Source of the DNA: Ophiura sarsii
Lineage: Eukaryota; Echinodermata; Ophiuroidea; Amphilepidida; Ophiuridae
Reading direction: 5' to 3'
DNA length: 64,000 bases
NCBI GenBank assembly: GCA_035610835.1
Contig: CM069441.1
Span: forward strand, 157,448,996-157,512,995
Part shown: in pieces, positions 1 through 12,150 of the stretch
Numbering within the stretch: the first letter of the stretch is position 1
Layout of the letters: each line of letters opens with the position of its first letter
The notes under the pieces: model-generated
What the model was told of the DNA's origin: nothing
The model's database searches: none
Seen by the model: only the letters and a program-made list of their open reading frames with translations
Program-made: the position numbers and the translations under genes

Positions 1-437
1 TTGCCACGCTCTGAAAAATGAACCGATTATATCAGCACAGATATCAAGTCCTGATCCAATGTTACGATTTCTACAACCAGTCTTTTTATTTCATTAATTT
101 TAATAAACGTTGATTGTTAAATTTTAGGAGAATGTAATTTTAATTAACAAACCAAATGATGAAAGAGAGTGCGCTCCAAAGTGATTCACCCCGGGGATTC
201 ACCGGGCTCCGTAGCGGTAACATCGGTTTTATCCAAATCGGTTGAACGTGTTCCAGGCATACCTGCCTTTGATCGCGTCTCATTTGAAAACCAAATAAGC
301 AATCGTAATTATTTTTTCAAAGGTAAGCGGAGAACATTCCACAGACTTCAAAAAGTGCAAATATCGCTGCAATCTGATGTTTAAAAGAGAAACTAGAGCC
401 CTGCCAAAATAAGTTGTAAGTTTTCTGGGACACCCTG
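1..437. mobile_element. Right end of a TE ending in a CAGGGTGTCCC-type terminus
   Basis: The segment ends in ...GACACCCTG followed by TA at 438-439, the inverted form of the CAGGGTGTCCC termini common on Tc1/mariner-type and related elements. The other end lies outside the window. A 71-codon open frame (169-384, plus) crosses it, but I recognise no domain. Related but distinct CAGGGTGTCTC termini occur at 22448, 22972, 26942 and 27485. The family assignment is inferred from the terminus only. Confidence 0.4.
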
Positions 438-627
438 TAGGCTTCTTGTTAATATCAGTCGCAGTACACTTATATTAAAATAAATATCCTGGACTAGAAA
501 GTTTACCGAGGCGCCAAGCGTACAATTATGTTCAGCAGGTTTTTAAATTAGGTAGCAACAAAAGCATCCGATCGATATCTATAACACATCGGAGAGGATT
601 CACGTGCATCATGTTTTAAACGTATTT

Positions 628-1031
628 GTGGCCATGGTATAAACAGAATGTGTAATACAATACGTCTAAGGTAACGCTTAGTACGCGTAAGGTAATATGT
701 ATTACGTGTTACACATAGAACGTATAAGGTTACACATAGAACGTGTAAGGTTACATATAGAACGTGTAAGGTTAGACGTCTAATATGTATCTTAAATATT
801 CTCGCTTTATTCCGTTAAGAATGTGAACCTTTTGGATTTAATATTTGCGAAAAAGTATTAATCATACAAATCCATATTGGATATCCTACAACCTTATGCT
901 ATTTACGGAATAAACCCTATTTGAAAACTGTATTTGCTCATCTTCGACGTGTTATCTTTTTTAACCGTACACGTTCAATGTGTATCCGTAGACGTATTAT
1001 CTTACACGTTTTGTTTTTATACTATGGTCAC
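628..1031. mobile_element. MITE with ~40-bp imperfect terminal inverted repeats
   Basis: The left end starts GTGGCCATGGTATAAACAG and the right end, read on the other strand, starts GTGACCATAGTATAAAAAC. The similarity runs about 40 bp on each side to the shared ACGTCT. No coding capacity is visible. Three tandem 21-bp units lie inside at 711-773. No clear target duplication could be read. Confidence 0.6.
711..773 (+). repeat. 21-bp tandem repeat, 3 units
   Basis: The unit ACACATAGAACGTRTAAGGTT repeats three times with one or two substitutions. It lies within the MITE at 628-1031, and related GTACACGTT / TTACACGTT words occur in inverted form near 965-1010. Confidence 0.75.
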
Positions 1032-1734
1032 TCATATTAACGACTATTGAAGAGTGCATGTTAATGTTTTACTATAGAATCAATGATTAGAGGGCATGCA
1101 GGCAAGTATCCTTTGCTCTTAACAAGAAATCAACCATCACGTTTGTGATAGTTACCAGTCATACAAACAATAACATGTTGAATAAGTCACTTCATCGGTA
1201 CAACATGGACGGAGAGTTAGTAGCCCATCGACGCCCTGTCTCATGACCATGACGGTGTTACGTTATGGCGTTATCTTATATAGTGGGTGTGGTTTTGGAT
1301 ATCAACAGGCAATTTAATTGGTTTTGGCAGATTTTCAGCCGATACCCACTATATATTATGAGACAATGGTGTATAGTTTGGGCGGGGCTTAATTCATTCG
1401 AATCATCCTTCCGTGCGTGTGATGATCGCGTTAGCGTGTCCTACACAAAGTCGCCGGCGTTTGCGTTGTGCGTATAACGCAGCGTTGCCATGTGCGTTTG
1501 TGCTATAAAGAACGCGATTAATTCGAAGGAAATTGGTAAACAGCTCGCTGGATTCGCCGATTTCATAAAGGGGAATATTTGTTGTTGTTTGATTAAAATA
1601 AATCTAACCAACTGCGTTATTTTATGATAAAAGATAAGAATAACTAATTAACTAAATAAGAATGAGAATAAAATATAGTTCTTAGCTGTTTTGCTATATA
1701 TATACATACACGATGGTCTTATAATGTATAAGCT
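1032..1734. other. No gene seen
   Basis: AT-rich unique-looking sequence. A short inverted pair (TATATAGTGGGT near 1277 and ACCCACTATATA near 1344) encloses about 60 bp. Part of 480-620 and 1090-1160 resembles 9720-9920, suggesting an old duplication. I see no exon with coding character. Confidence 0.4.
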
Positions 1735-2220
1735 GTAGGATTCACACCACTAAATAAATAATGGAAGAGTCCACGAAAGGCTTGTTGAATTGGTTGGGAT
1801 GACACTCGTCTAAGTGAAATATATAAAAATGCTTCAAAAGTGGTGTTGTTGGCCAAACTTTTGATCGGATGATTATTAAATGAAGATTATCAAACAATAT
1901 CAGTGCAAATTTTCTTCTTTGACCAATTTTTTATGATTTTTTAGTCATTTTAGAGACTTCAGATAATTGATTAGAATTGCTTAGACCTAGGCTAGGCCTG
2001 GGCAATCTACAAACATGTGTATCTTTGACGGCGCATATCTCGAAAATTTTGCCTTGACCTTATATATATTTTTTTTTTTACAGGAAAGCCAAGACCATGA
2101 TCTTCACACAGAATGCAAAGTTGAAGCAACCAGTTGCTTTATAAGCGAGAAAATGGCGAATAATCATGGTCCATTTTACACAGTAAGCAATGGGGAATTT
2201 ATTAGTGGTGTGTACTCTAC
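1735..2220. mobile_element. TIR element, copy 1 (CACACCACTAA family)
   Basis: The left end is GTAGGATTCACACCACTAA. The right end reads GTAGAGTACACACCACTAA on the opposite strand, giving an inverted terminal pair of about 19 bp. A near-identical direct copy lies at 3686-4170 and a diverged inverted copy at 46664-47425. An exon-like stretch (about 2082-2180) has a TTTACAG acceptor, an open reading frame and an ACA|GTAAGC donor-like end, and is kept in both direct copies. The protein is not recognised. A non-autonomous DNA transposon is the simplest reading. Confidence 0.65.
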
Positions 2221-3093
2221 ATGGAAATCCAGTTAATTTATGAAAATCGGGATTTCGTATTGCCCACGCCTATCTCACGGGCTGTCTGGTTGCTATGGTC
2301 ATACGAACAGATTAAATACAGTTTTCAAATTAATGATACGCTGAATTTCTGTGGCTATTTACCATTTAATGTAAGTTTTCTATTGATTTAGGAACATTTA
2401 GTGTAGAAAAAAGCAGCACAAGAAACTGCTTTATTCAGGCTATTCAGCCGCGTAAGAACGTAGGTTTAGTCAACTGTCACTGGTTTAGTAATAGTATACT
2501 ACTACTTTTCAAAGTCAATTTACACTGCTTTAAAATTGTAATTAAGCTTATTAACAGATAGATCGAACAGTGACCAAGTTGTCTGTTCACACACAGGACT
2601 GATAGGGGTATGTAAGACAACTTTGAGAGGATGCAGACAACTCTCAAATAAGCTTACTTTTTTACAAATCAAGTGATATTCAAAATTTAAACATTGGATT
2701 GGAATGATACCATGTCTGTCTGCACAAAGTAATAGGTCTCCCTATTCATGTAAGTCCACCATAGAACGATCCCATATTAGATAGAGGTCAAATATTTGTT
2801 TCCACAACAACCCCCTCCCTCCCCTTCCCCGAATACACGAAGTAAACAAAGATGAAAAACCCAGCTGTTTAGTCATAGCCGTGGGTTATTATCATGATCA
2901 TCAGACTCACACTTGACTAGTCAAGGGTGCAGTGTAATAGCCAGTGCCTAGCTAGCGGTGAAGGGGTGGGGAGAAGAGGGTGGGAGGGGATATATACTGT
3001 ATACAGGGAAGGGGACAAAAGGGGTTAGGCCTATCTATACATGTAAACCCTGATTATCATACCATATCTTTTCTTTTTGAAATTCCATTACAG

Positions 3094-3254
3094 ATTGGCT
3101 AACCGTGTTACAGTAGGCCTATCCCAGGATTTGATTTGTTTCAAAGATCTTCGTTTAAGGGTTGAGAAGCGTGTAAAGAAGAAGGGATTTGCCAGTTCTA
3201 TGCAAATGAAGTGTCTCTTGCAGCCTCTGTCATGGAGTCTTACATACAGGACAG
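3094..3254 (+). other. Exon-like open segment, unassigned
   Basis: A TTCCATTACAG acceptor is followed by 161 bp open in one frame (53 codons) and then ACAG|GTAACC, a possible donor. The peptide is basic in the middle (RVEKRVKKKG) and carries LQPLSWSLTYR near its end. I recognise no family. It lies between two transposon copies, so it may be an internal piece of a larger element or chance. No other exon could be linked to it. Confidence 0.2.
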
Positions 3255-3330
3255 GTAACCCCCGGAATTTTTTTCTTCTTCTAATTTGAACTATTCCCAT
3301 AATTTCATATACAACTTAATGTGTCACTTG

Positions 3331-3356
3331 CCCCCCCCCCCCCCCCCCCCCCCCCC
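3331..3356 (+). repeat. C homopolymer, 26 nt
   Basis: Uninterrupted run of C. Other runs in the window are 12590-12618 (29 G), 18824-18839 (16 G), 29040-29060 (21 C) and 41578-41599 (22 C). Lengths may be assembly-limited. Confidence 0.9.
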
Positions 3357-3685
3357 GGTACATCTCAGTATACACAAAAAGGATATTATAGACATTCTAA
3401 ATTTGTAATATGTATTCATTACTATCATTACAACTGGTCAATTCATGCTACAAAGGCATTGAAAGTTCAAGAAATAAAGACAAACTGTGTGACCAACTTT
3501 TACTGCGTGCACGTTATTTCACCATTGAAAAGCATGCTATCTTCAGTAGATAGCAAACATAATTCAAACAAACTTTGTCATACAAAAGCCTGTTAAAACT
3601 GATTTAAGTGGTTGCAATGCTATCAATGTGTTGCAGTATATTCAACCTAACAGAAAAAAATATAATTTCAAAAATATAAAGAGCT

Positions 3686-4170
3686 GAAGGATTCACACCA
3701 CTAAATAAATAATGGAAGAGTCCACGAAAGGCTTGTTGAATTGGTTGGGATGACACTCGTCTAAGTGAAATATATAAAAATGCTTCAAAAGTGGTGTTGT
3801 TGGCCAAACTTTTGATCGGATGATTATTAAATGAAGATTATCAAACAATATCAGTGCAAATTTTCTTCTTTGACCAATTTTTTATGATTTTTTAGTCATT
3901 TTAGAGACTTCAGATAATTGATTAGAATTGCTTAGACCTAGGCTAGGCCTGGGCAATCTACAAACATGTGTATCTTTGACGGCGCATATCTCGAAAATTT
4001 TGCCTTGACCTTATATTTTTTTGTTGTTTACAGGAAAGCCAAGACCATGATCTTCACACAGAATGCAAAGTTGAAGCAACCAGTTGCTTTATAAGCGAGA
4101 AAATGGCGAATAATCATGGTCCATTTTACACAGTAAGCAATGGGGAATTTATTAGTGGTGTGTACTCTAC
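3686..4170. mobile_element. TIR element, copy 2 (CACACCACTAA family)
   Basis: By eye nearly identical to 1735-2220 over the full length. The main difference is the T-rich stretch before the TTTACAG (TATATATATTTTTTTTT against TATATTTTTTTGTTGTT). It begins GAAGGATTCACACCAC and ends GTGTGTACTCTAC. The same exon-like interior is present. The two copies sit in the same orientation, 1.46 kb apart. Confidence 0.65.
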
Positions 4171-4504
4171 ACCATGTCGTCGTGTATGGCCGCTTTAAGA
4201 CCATAGTATAATAGTAAAACAGCTAAAAACTATATCATGTTCTCTAAATGAATTTCACTCCATTTTTGGGCGAGCCAACATTACGCCTCGAAACTATAGT
4301 ATTCTTTAGTTTGGCCTTATTCCCTGGGTTAGTTCACCGACATTTTATGAATAATGTCTATGAATGGTATGAGCTACTGTTGAATTTGAGATGCATATAC
4401 GTGAGATGGTAACTCCAAATCATCTAGTCCGCCAGTTATCTATCTCATTGTCCCGGCAGTTACAGTCGTGGCTAAGTGTTCCAAATCAACCAGCACTAAT
4501 ACTT
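4171..4504. other. No gene seen
   Basis: Unique-looking AT-rich DNA. No repeat, exon or RNA gene recognised. Confidence 0.35.
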
Positions 4505-5215
4505 TTAAAAAGAGCGGCTAGCTGCCAGGCATGAGTAAATTGATTGCCACATTATATTAGTATAGTATCCATTTATACCCAGGGCTTAACAGGCTTGTTG
4601 AATATACATGTCCCATCCAACACATTGGTAAAATGGTAATGCAAGTAAGTATTGGATACATGCTGAATGCATTAAACGGTTGAAAATAAACAACGTGGAA
4701 TCGTTTGACGATAGCTGATAATGGAACGAAAACAAATGCGGAAAGAACGCTTTGAATTGAGAAATACTGAATGGGAATATTGTCCTATAGATATCACGGG
4801 AATATTCTCCTATAGATATCATGGAAATTGTGCACAATATCATGTAAATTTTGTCCTATAGATACATGTATCATGAGATTATTACCCTGTACATATCATG
4901 GAAATATTGACCTATAGATATCATGGAAATATCACAGAGTAATAAGTTTATTATCAATGTAGAACCTGTTGAATAGCGATAACAATTAATACTTCCACTA
5001 TTGCGTTTTAACTAATCTAACTCTTGATATCCGGTATGAAGGTCTTGTCCCGACTCAAACATTTCGCGTTCGTCTCAAGGATTTTGCTTCCGGTAGCATT
5101 TTTGTCGATACACTTCTATTACTGAAATGTGACAAAATCTTTAGTTGCACCTGTCGAATTAGAAGATTTCAGTATCATTTAAATGCCTGCCAATCCCTTT
5201 GGAATAAAGCCCCTT
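4505..5215 (+). repeat. Three-copy dispersed family, copy 1 (most diverged)
   Basis: Shares AGAGCGGCTAGCTGCCAG, then CATTATATTAGTATAGTATC, then CAACACATTGGTAAA, and later the CTTTTGTCGATAC.CTTCTAT block, in the same order as 11085-12150 and 13545-14650. A run of ATAGATATCATGGAAAT-like words (about 4790-4930) is expanded only here. No coding function assigned. Confidence 0.6.
4785..4930 (+). repeat. Local ATAGATATCATGGAAAT-like repeats
   Basis: Five or so imperfect copies of CCTATAGATATCATGGAAAT, spaced 30-50 bp. Possibly slippage or duplication within the copy-1 repeat. Confidence 0.55.
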
Positions 5216-5954
5216 GATAGCCTCCAGAAACAGTAGAATGGGCTGTTTTGGATCAAGAATGCATGCCTTACGAACACAAGGTGTATACAAAAACGCAACA
5301 CTTCTTGGCAAGTAATGTACCCTTAACTTACTGTTAAAACTGTCTCTTGGCTATCACAACGATATCGATCATAAATTCGTAGCGATTTTATGGATATAAG
5401 TATATATAGATAGCCTGAAAACACAAGTTTCATCGTTCATCCTACATACCTGATGTTCTTATACGCCATACTACGGACTGGCCTACTCGCTCCCAGATCT
5501 TACACCATTAAACTTGTTCTTTTAGGGTTATGTTTAACATACCCAAACGAAGAAAAAATGTCCAGTCTTTCAGACTTCTTCATCATATGTTTTAAATAAT
5601 ACTGACACGTTTTATGTGTTACATTAAAGAGAGAAGATCTGCATACAGACTATTTTAATTTAAATTAAAAGTTGCTTCGGTAATTATCAGCCAATGTATT
5701 GCAAGATTTGCTCAATTTTGATAATGAGATAGCCAAGACATATTTTTAAGATGGCATTATTCTCAGATGATGAGTCTGATTCTAGTTATTTAAGTAAAAT
5801 TAGTTATTTAAGATTGTGTGTTAATATTTACCTGACAATGTAGGATAAACGATGTAAATTGTATTTTCAGGTCGTATACTTGCATCCGGAATATCTAAGC
5901 GTATTTATTGTCGATATAGCTGTAATTTGACGTTTTTTGTTGTTGATACACATT
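5216..5954. other. No gene seen
   Basis: AT-rich DNA. The stretch at about 5629-5680 (GAGAGAAGATCTGCATACAG) resembles 60360-60400, pointing to a dispersed repeat. No exon recognised. Confidence 0.35.
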
Positions 5955-6994
5955 CGGCCAAGTGCACCAAACTGGCATAACTTAATAGGGAAGTAAGCTA
6001 CCTCCATAGTATTTATGCCCTAACTGTATAGCGTAACTTACTAACGATGTATATAATTCTGAAAGCATAACTGGCGAGTCACACCAGAATAGTAACTACC
6101 GAGGTAAATATCAACATTAATCAGCATCGTCCCCTTACAAAATTAATTGTCGCATATGCCAAGTGTTAACCTATATATACATTACTGTTAAATTCTGACG
6201 TGAGTGGTTCTCCGTAGTATTTAAAATGTGTCGTCACTCGCTAGGTCATAGGTGAGTGTAAATAAAGAATCACGTTGAGTCGGCCTACGCTCCGGACAAA
6301 ATGACGCCAAAAATTTCGAAGTTGTTTACCGCTTTTTCAAAAATAAGGACTATCATGACATTACAAACACATTTTGGGCGAGGGGCACATACAAATATTG
6401 CACCAAAAAGCACAATTTTAATGACAAATACAAGCATCCGAAGGAAGGAAGTAGTTCAATGGTATCAGTGACAGTTCACTGATGGTATATATACAAATAC
6501 AACACATCTCTTCACACAAATATTAATTTTAATTAATAAAAACAATATAAGTATATATGTATTTATTTATTTAGTTATTATTTTAGAAATCTTTTAGGAC
6601 ATTTTGGTCAAAAGTGTTTGAATGGGCAAAAAGGAGTTGATCTAATTGTTGACTAAAATTATTCACCAAATTGCATGAATGGAGTTAAAAAGTACAAAAT
6701 CTTTCAGCTTATGAGGGAGTAACCTCCAACCTCAGATATACACCCCCTGTGCATGCAAGCGCAATTGGCCCTGCTGCATCAGCGAAACATCCTCTATAAT
6801 GTCCACAACACATTTACGCCACTGCTACATCGATTGACTTTTTTGTGGTATTATGCCCCCACTTAAATTACTCGCCAGTTCCTAGCCTAGTAGCTTACCC
6901 AGGTTTAAAGTTGCTCTCAAAATGTTGGGTTACGCCTCAGTTACTAGCGAGGTAGCGCTTTTCTTCAGCTACTCGCCAGTGGTGCACTCGGCCG
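5955..6994 (-). mobile_element. CGGCCGAG-ended TIR element, copy 1 (inverted relative to the other two)
   Basis: Begins CGGCCAAGTGCACCAA and ends TGGTGCACTCGGCCG, matching the termini of 49002-50105 and 52287-53494. Its interior (for example GTAACTTACTAACGATGTA and GGCATCGTCCCCTTAC-like words) matches the other two in reverse orientation. Subterminal DNA repeats CTCGCCAGT / ACTAGCGAGG words. No transposase is visible, so it is non-autonomous. No clean target duplication survives here. Confidence 0.7.
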
Positions 6995-7711
6995 CTTGTG
7001 TCATTACTCCTGAGGTAAATATAGACTAATAAGGCTTTACAATGCGTGTCTCATTTTGCTTATTTCTTTTAGTCCATTACTATGATTTTTTCGGGAAATG
7101 AACTAGATTAAATACGCTTTATATAAACGAAATCAATGTCATGGTTCAATTCACGCATTATGGTCACATTTCTGTTTGTTTCAATCTGTAAATGCTTTGA
7201 TAGACACGTAATCCTACTGATTCGTGTCCCTCTTCTTATACATTAATGTATGCATCAAACAACTATTTAATGATAAGGATTAGCTGATAATGAAACCTTA
7301 TTGCCACGTCTTATGTTTGTTTGTTTTTTGTCGACTTACGGTAAGTACAGTGGAATTAGAGGATGGTGGTTTATAATGCTGTAGTTTCTTACAAATGTAA
7401 AGACACATCTTGAAATTTAATAATGAGATACTAAGCAGCTTTGTTTCAAATGCATGATTGTAAAACATTAAATTACATTCCAAATTGCTTGTCTTATCAA
7501 ATCGGTTTCAACAGTTACGTCACATGATAACTATAAAAACAGACAGTGATATCGAAAAAGGTAGAAAAAACATACCATGAAACCATCTAAAATATAACTT
7601 TCTAATCTTATAGTTTGTCGTTTACGTTTACCATTACCCCTATCGACATTATTTCATGTAGTGCACATTACATATCACTTCAGATTACTTGATGTAAATT
7701 GCTCATACATC
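6995..7711. other. No gene seen
   Basis: AT-rich DNA without a recognisable repeat or exon. A 61-codon minus-strand open frame (7298-7483) has no splice signals or domain that would support it. Confidence 0.35.
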
Positions 7712-7905
7712 GAAGGCTTTGCAAGGTGGCTATGGTAGAGGATTGGCAATAACCTGCTCATCCGACGTAGGATTTGCAAGGTGGCTATGGTAGAGGATTG
7801 CAATAACCTGCTCATCCGACGTTGGCTTTACAAGGTGGCTATTGTAGAGATTACAATAAAGGCTGCTGAACCGTAGGATTTACAATGTGGCTATGGTAAG
7901 GGGAA
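7712..7905 (+). repeat. ~57-bp tandem repeat, ~3.5 units
   Basis: The unit contains GCAAGGTGGCTATGGTAGAG followed by AATAACCTGCTCATCCGACG. Four GGTGGCTAT / GTGGCTATGG occurrences mark the units. The last unit is degenerate. Confidence 0.75.
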
Positions 7906-8129
7906 TGAGAAAATCAGAAGTACAGTATAAAATAAAGTAGAATACTACTACCAGCCTTTAATATGTTCACCTTTGTCGATGGGGGTTAGGCTATACAACT
8001 AATCAAAAATCAATTATGTATTGGGAGTCCAGCCTAAGCAAATAACATATACATTACTAAATCACTAATTTAGATCACTGGTTTAGGATGTCCACCGTTA
8101 CATTTACTATGATGACATGAAAGCCCAAA

Positions 8130-9110
8130 AGCCTAAGAATACTGACGGAACCGATTCACCAGTAATAAGATAGTATATTGCCTAGTATTACAGGCGATTG
8201 GTATAAGCATGGTAACAAGGTGGGGTGGCGAGGCTGGATATTGTGGAGGGAAGAAGAGTGAATGGTCACGAAAATATGAACGTTTGATAAGGTTCACCAT
8301 AAAGGTTCTTTACTATGGATTGTGAGAGAGAGCGTGGTACATAATTTTCTAATATTGAAATGCAGGGAGAACTCTCGCGGGAATCCACCGGCGTGACTTT
8401 GAATATGTTATCTCAGTATGAGACATAACATTTCTTTCAAGTGGGTTGTGTAACGTACGTGCATTTTAAGTAAGTCAGTCTGACAACCGTCCTGTTATAT
8501 TAAAAAGGTTAACAAGTCCCCTGTCCATATTTGACTAGCCAGTGACCTAACATTGCTCAAGGCAAGACAGTTCATTTACAGTTGAGCTTTAAAATTCAAC
8601 ATGTTAAACCCACTCTTGAGGCCAAAACCTGACATATCCTTATATACATGTACATATATATACATGTACACTCGTGTCTGCATTACACCCTCGTAGAAAT
8701 CCCAAATCCCGTGTAGACACTTAGACACTACACATACAAATCAAATATCCCAATCGTAAAATACATACGGCACCACGTTTTACCACTTATAGTAGCGCTG
8801 TCAGAGAAGGTATAGTTTGAGAAATAGTTCTTGAAAGTGGATTCACACAGATGATTACAAATGTTATACATATGAATAACACGTAATTGTGAGTCTAAAA
8901 AACAACAACATGTTGTTGTATATTTCGGTACAAAGAGGAAAGTGATTTATTTATATCACAAAAGAGTCATACGCGTTTTAACAAATAAACAAAAAAAAGT
9001 GGGCGCTTATCAAAATAGGGTTTCCACACGTAGAGTGATAATGAATCAAATACTTCCGGGTTCACAGTTCATCTGAATCATCCAATCCCAGTAGCATTTA
9101 ACTATAGAAT
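8130..9110 (+). repeat. Dispersed repeat D, copy 1 (long form)
   Basis: 8130-8790 matches 19340-19990 (ACCGATTCACCAGT, GGCGATTGGTATAAGCATGG, then CTCGCGGGAATCCACCGGC). 8870-9085 matches 21205-21415 (ATGAATAACACGTAATTGTG, then AGTCATACGCGTTTTAACAA). The core CATAACATTTCTTTCAAGTG is shared with copies at 15660 and 24893. This is a segmental repeat rather than a recognised transposon; no TIR found. Confidence 0.7.
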
Positions 9111-9939
9111 TCTTTACACCATGTGCGGATCGCTAAAACTTAGTGTGATCGCTGTTTAAGACGCCATATCTCTTGTAGTGGAAATCTACTTTCTTAATTT
9201 GTACTTATATTGCAACTACCACTGATAAATTAAGCTATGGTGTTTGTAAAATAATACCTTGATTGAAAATGTCTGCAAATGCGATGGCCATAGGTTCAGA
9301 TGTTAGTATAATCGGAGACTAGAATGAGTATAATAGTTCGAAATAACATAAACCCAGTTAAATGGATGCTTGCCAGTGAACCTATCGGCGACAGCAAATG
9401 AGTTCTACGTGTTAATGATCAGTATAAGAACATGTAGACAGACGTTTATTATATAGTTATTGTAGTTCGTACTTTTCCAAAGCTAGTAACGCGCAACATG
9501 ATGTTAAAACACAAACAATATTTAATCCCAACGGATTGTACAAATTTCTATTCATTTCGCCTTTATGTTATATATCTGTCGACAATCAATGTGGTACTAA
9601 TAAAGTTAACAGCGAAATATCTTTATATTTATCTCTGGCTGTCTACAGTTCTTTCCCGGGACAATACATACATTGATTCAACAAAGTACATGTAATTATA
9701 GCTACCTGTCATCAGCTGGGTATAAACTTGCATTCGGAATACGTAAAGTTTGCAGACGCGCTAAGCAGCGTGCAATTATGTTCAACCGGTTTCCGATTTA
9801 AAACAGTCATCCGATTGATGCATAAAATGATGATAAACTTGCATCATGAGTTAAAAAACTGTTAGAGAATAAGTATCCTTTTCACTTTGATCAACCATTA
9901 CGTTGTGAGAGTTTGGATTTATGCAAACATATTACACTA
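9111..9939. other. No gene seen; old duplicate of the first kilobase
   Basis: 9720-9920 resembles 500-620 and 1090-1160 (CAATTATGTTCAACCGGTTT against CAATTATGTTCAGCAGGTTT). Nothing coding is recognised. A 65-codon open frame at 9498-9695 has no supporting signal. Confidence 0.35.
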
Positions 9940-10599
9940 GCAACCAAAAGTATTGAGACACTTGTTTACGGTGTCAAAATCATCCTATATATTAAATTTT
10001 GAGTGCAATATTTCACTATGAGGTAAATAAATGTGTTGGTGAACCTCTTCTTATTAATAAATTCATGTTTCCTACAACATCTGCTGATTCAATGCCACGT
10101 AATTGAAGAACACGTGTGTCTTCTTCAAATCCCCATACAAATTTCCTATTGGAAATAGCTCATGAATAATTCATCAACTTCATAATAGCCAATGTAATCC
10201 TATGGTGGGTAGTCTGACCATTTTGATTTCCTTTTAAAAAACGTTCTAAATTGTTTCGTCAACAAATTCACTCAAGTAAGACTAATCCTAATATTGTCAC
10301 TAGTCTTACATCTTTCACAGATATTGATACTCGATCTCTTTATTCATCTTAACAATAAGATATTTGGGAGGGAAGCTTAGTTGCATTTTGACACCTTTAC
10401 TTTCATATATCAAATAAAAACCATCCAAATTGTCAGTACTTTCTCATAGAACCCACATGACCTGTGCACACTACACAGTTGCTATTCATTTTATCATAAC
10501 TGAAGATGTGTTTCTATGTAGAAACAGATGTAGTTCTATGGATTCCTTGAGTTTTCTTTCAACTTGCAGCTTGCAAAGTGTCCTAATACTTTTGGTTGA
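9940..10599. mobile_element. Tc1/mariner-type MITE (CAACCAAAAGTATT ends)
   Basis: The left end is GCAACCAAAAGTATTGAGAC. The right end, on the opposite strand, is TCAACCAAAAGTATTAGGAC. TA dinucleotides flank both ends (9938-9939 and 10600-10601). TA duplication with such termini is the Tc1/mariner hallmark. No transposase frame is present over the 660 bp. Confidence 0.75.
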
Positions 10600-10948
10600 T
10601 AGTATATAAGCAAGGCAACCAAGGAATCGGATACGGTAGTTTATTTTGCAATAATAATCATGTATTTTCCAATTAAGTTACTTCAGCAGTCCAAAATGGC
10701 GGATAGGCTGAGCTGTTGTCCCTCCGATTGCTCATGGTCAACGAGGTACTTCCATTACTTGATAATCTACAAACAAAAGTGTTATTATGTCAAGGAAGAG
10801 CGAATCGAGAATTTTTACAAGTTCCAGTGGTATTTCCTTCTTCAAATTTACAACGTTGTTGTTTAGTCATCGAATGCATTATTAGTAAATGTGAGGTGTA
10901 TATACATATGTTAGAGTCAATCCATTGGCGTAGCTAGGTTTTCCATAT
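10600..10948. other. No gene seen
   Basis: Two overlapping open frames of about 70 codons cover this stretch, with no domain or splice support. The sequence leads into the G-rich tract and short minisatellite of repeat-family copy 2. Confidence 0.3.
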
Positions 10949-11075
10949 TGGGGGGTGGGGGGGGGGGCGGAAAATGAAATGATGATACACGCATCGGTGT
11001 CTATGCTTCCCAAAACCTCAATGATGATACATGATTCGGTTTCTATGTTTCCCTGGGATTTTCGCGGCAGTACCA
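10949..11075 (+). repeat. G-rich tract plus ~2 minisatellite units
   Basis: A G-rich run (10950-10969) is followed by two degenerate units of the TGATGATACAYGCATCGGT minisatellite, then TTTTCGCGGCAGTACCATTCTTGG. The same order (G run, minisatellite, TTTTCGCAGCAGTA...) occurs at 12590-13490, where the array has expanded to 16 units. Confidence 0.75.
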
Positions 11076-11084
11076 TTCTTGGTT

Positions 11085-12150
11085 CTATATTCAAAACCAT
11101 GAGCGACTAGTTTGCTACCAGACGTGTGAAAGTGAATTGCCTCATTATATTAGTATAGTATCCATTATCCAGGGCTTAGCAGGCTTGTTGAATTTACATA
11201 TATCTTCCAACACATTGGTAAAATGGTAATGCAGGATGGGGTATGGAATTCATGCTTAACGCATTAATCGGTTGAAAATGTATGTGGAATCGTTTGACGT
11301 TAGCTGTTAATGATACAGAGAGATTGCATTGAATGTAAAATAATAAATGTGAATATTGACCCATCATATCAGTCTATAAAAAGTATAAGGTTATCGGTTT
11401 ATTATAAAGCGGAACATATTGAATTGTCCAACAAAGTGAATATTGAGATACCGATGTGAGATTTCACGTTGACGTTTTTAACTAATCCACCCCTTGATAT
11501 CGACTAATAAAGTCCCCACTTCCAGCTGTAGACAATTTCGCTTCAGGTATACTTTTTGTCGATACCCTTCTATTACTAAAATATGACAAAAGCTTTAGTT
11601 GCACCTGTCGATTCAGTTAGAAACGAAGATTTCAATATCTTAAGGCACCTGTTAGTTTCCGGAAATAAATAGATAAATGGACACGTTCGTGAATGCTAAA
11701 AAAATGCCGTTAAGAAAACAAGAATAGAAATGGTCCTAGTTGTGAAAGTACTTTAGACTGCATAGAAAACATATCTGAAGTATCTATTAAATTCTTATTC
11801 CTTTTAAATCAATTTCAAGATAGTGTAAGTATTCATTACTTAGTGTTTGCTATCCTTGTTTAAATCACATTTACCCTCATTTCAATAACAATTAACTTCA
11901 TGAAATCCATATAGGCTTCACGGCATGGTGTATTCAGGCATGGTGTATTCATACGTGATTCTTGCTATATCCATTGATGTACACTTAGGTATGGATCTTT
12001 GGTTCTTCTTTCGTGTGTTTAATTTTGAATTGAATTGATAGCATAAAATATCCTGGAAAACTTACCTGTTTATAGAAATGTATGGCAAATCGTGAAGTAA
12101 TACGTTTCCTTGTTAACATTTATATCAATGCAAATTAAACATTTTATCAA
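11085..12150 (+). repeat. Three-copy dispersed family, copy 2
   Basis: Close relative of 13545-14650 over about 1 kb, with shared blocks such as GCGACTAG/GCGGCTAG...CCAGACGTGTGAAAGTG, GCACCTGTCGATTCAGTTAG and TCACGGCATGGTGTAT. The open frame seen at 14016 in copy 3 is broken here by an extra A and a stop codon. Confidence 0.7.

Larger units (their letters stand above)
2221..3685. other. Spacer between two direct TIR-element copies
   Basis: About 1.46 kb separate the two near-identical copies. The spacer holds one exon-like segment (3094-3254), a C homopolymer (3331-3356) and otherwise unassigned AT-rich DNA. No gag, protease or reverse transcriptase reading frame is visible, so it is not the body of an LTR element. 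Confidence 0.45.

Noticed and set aside
1735..4170. LTR retrotransposon with 485-bp LTRs
   Set aside because: Copies begin TG and end CA, but they carry 19-bp inverted ends, a third copy exists alone and inverted, the internal 1.46 kb has no retroviral-type genes, and no target duplication flanks the pair.
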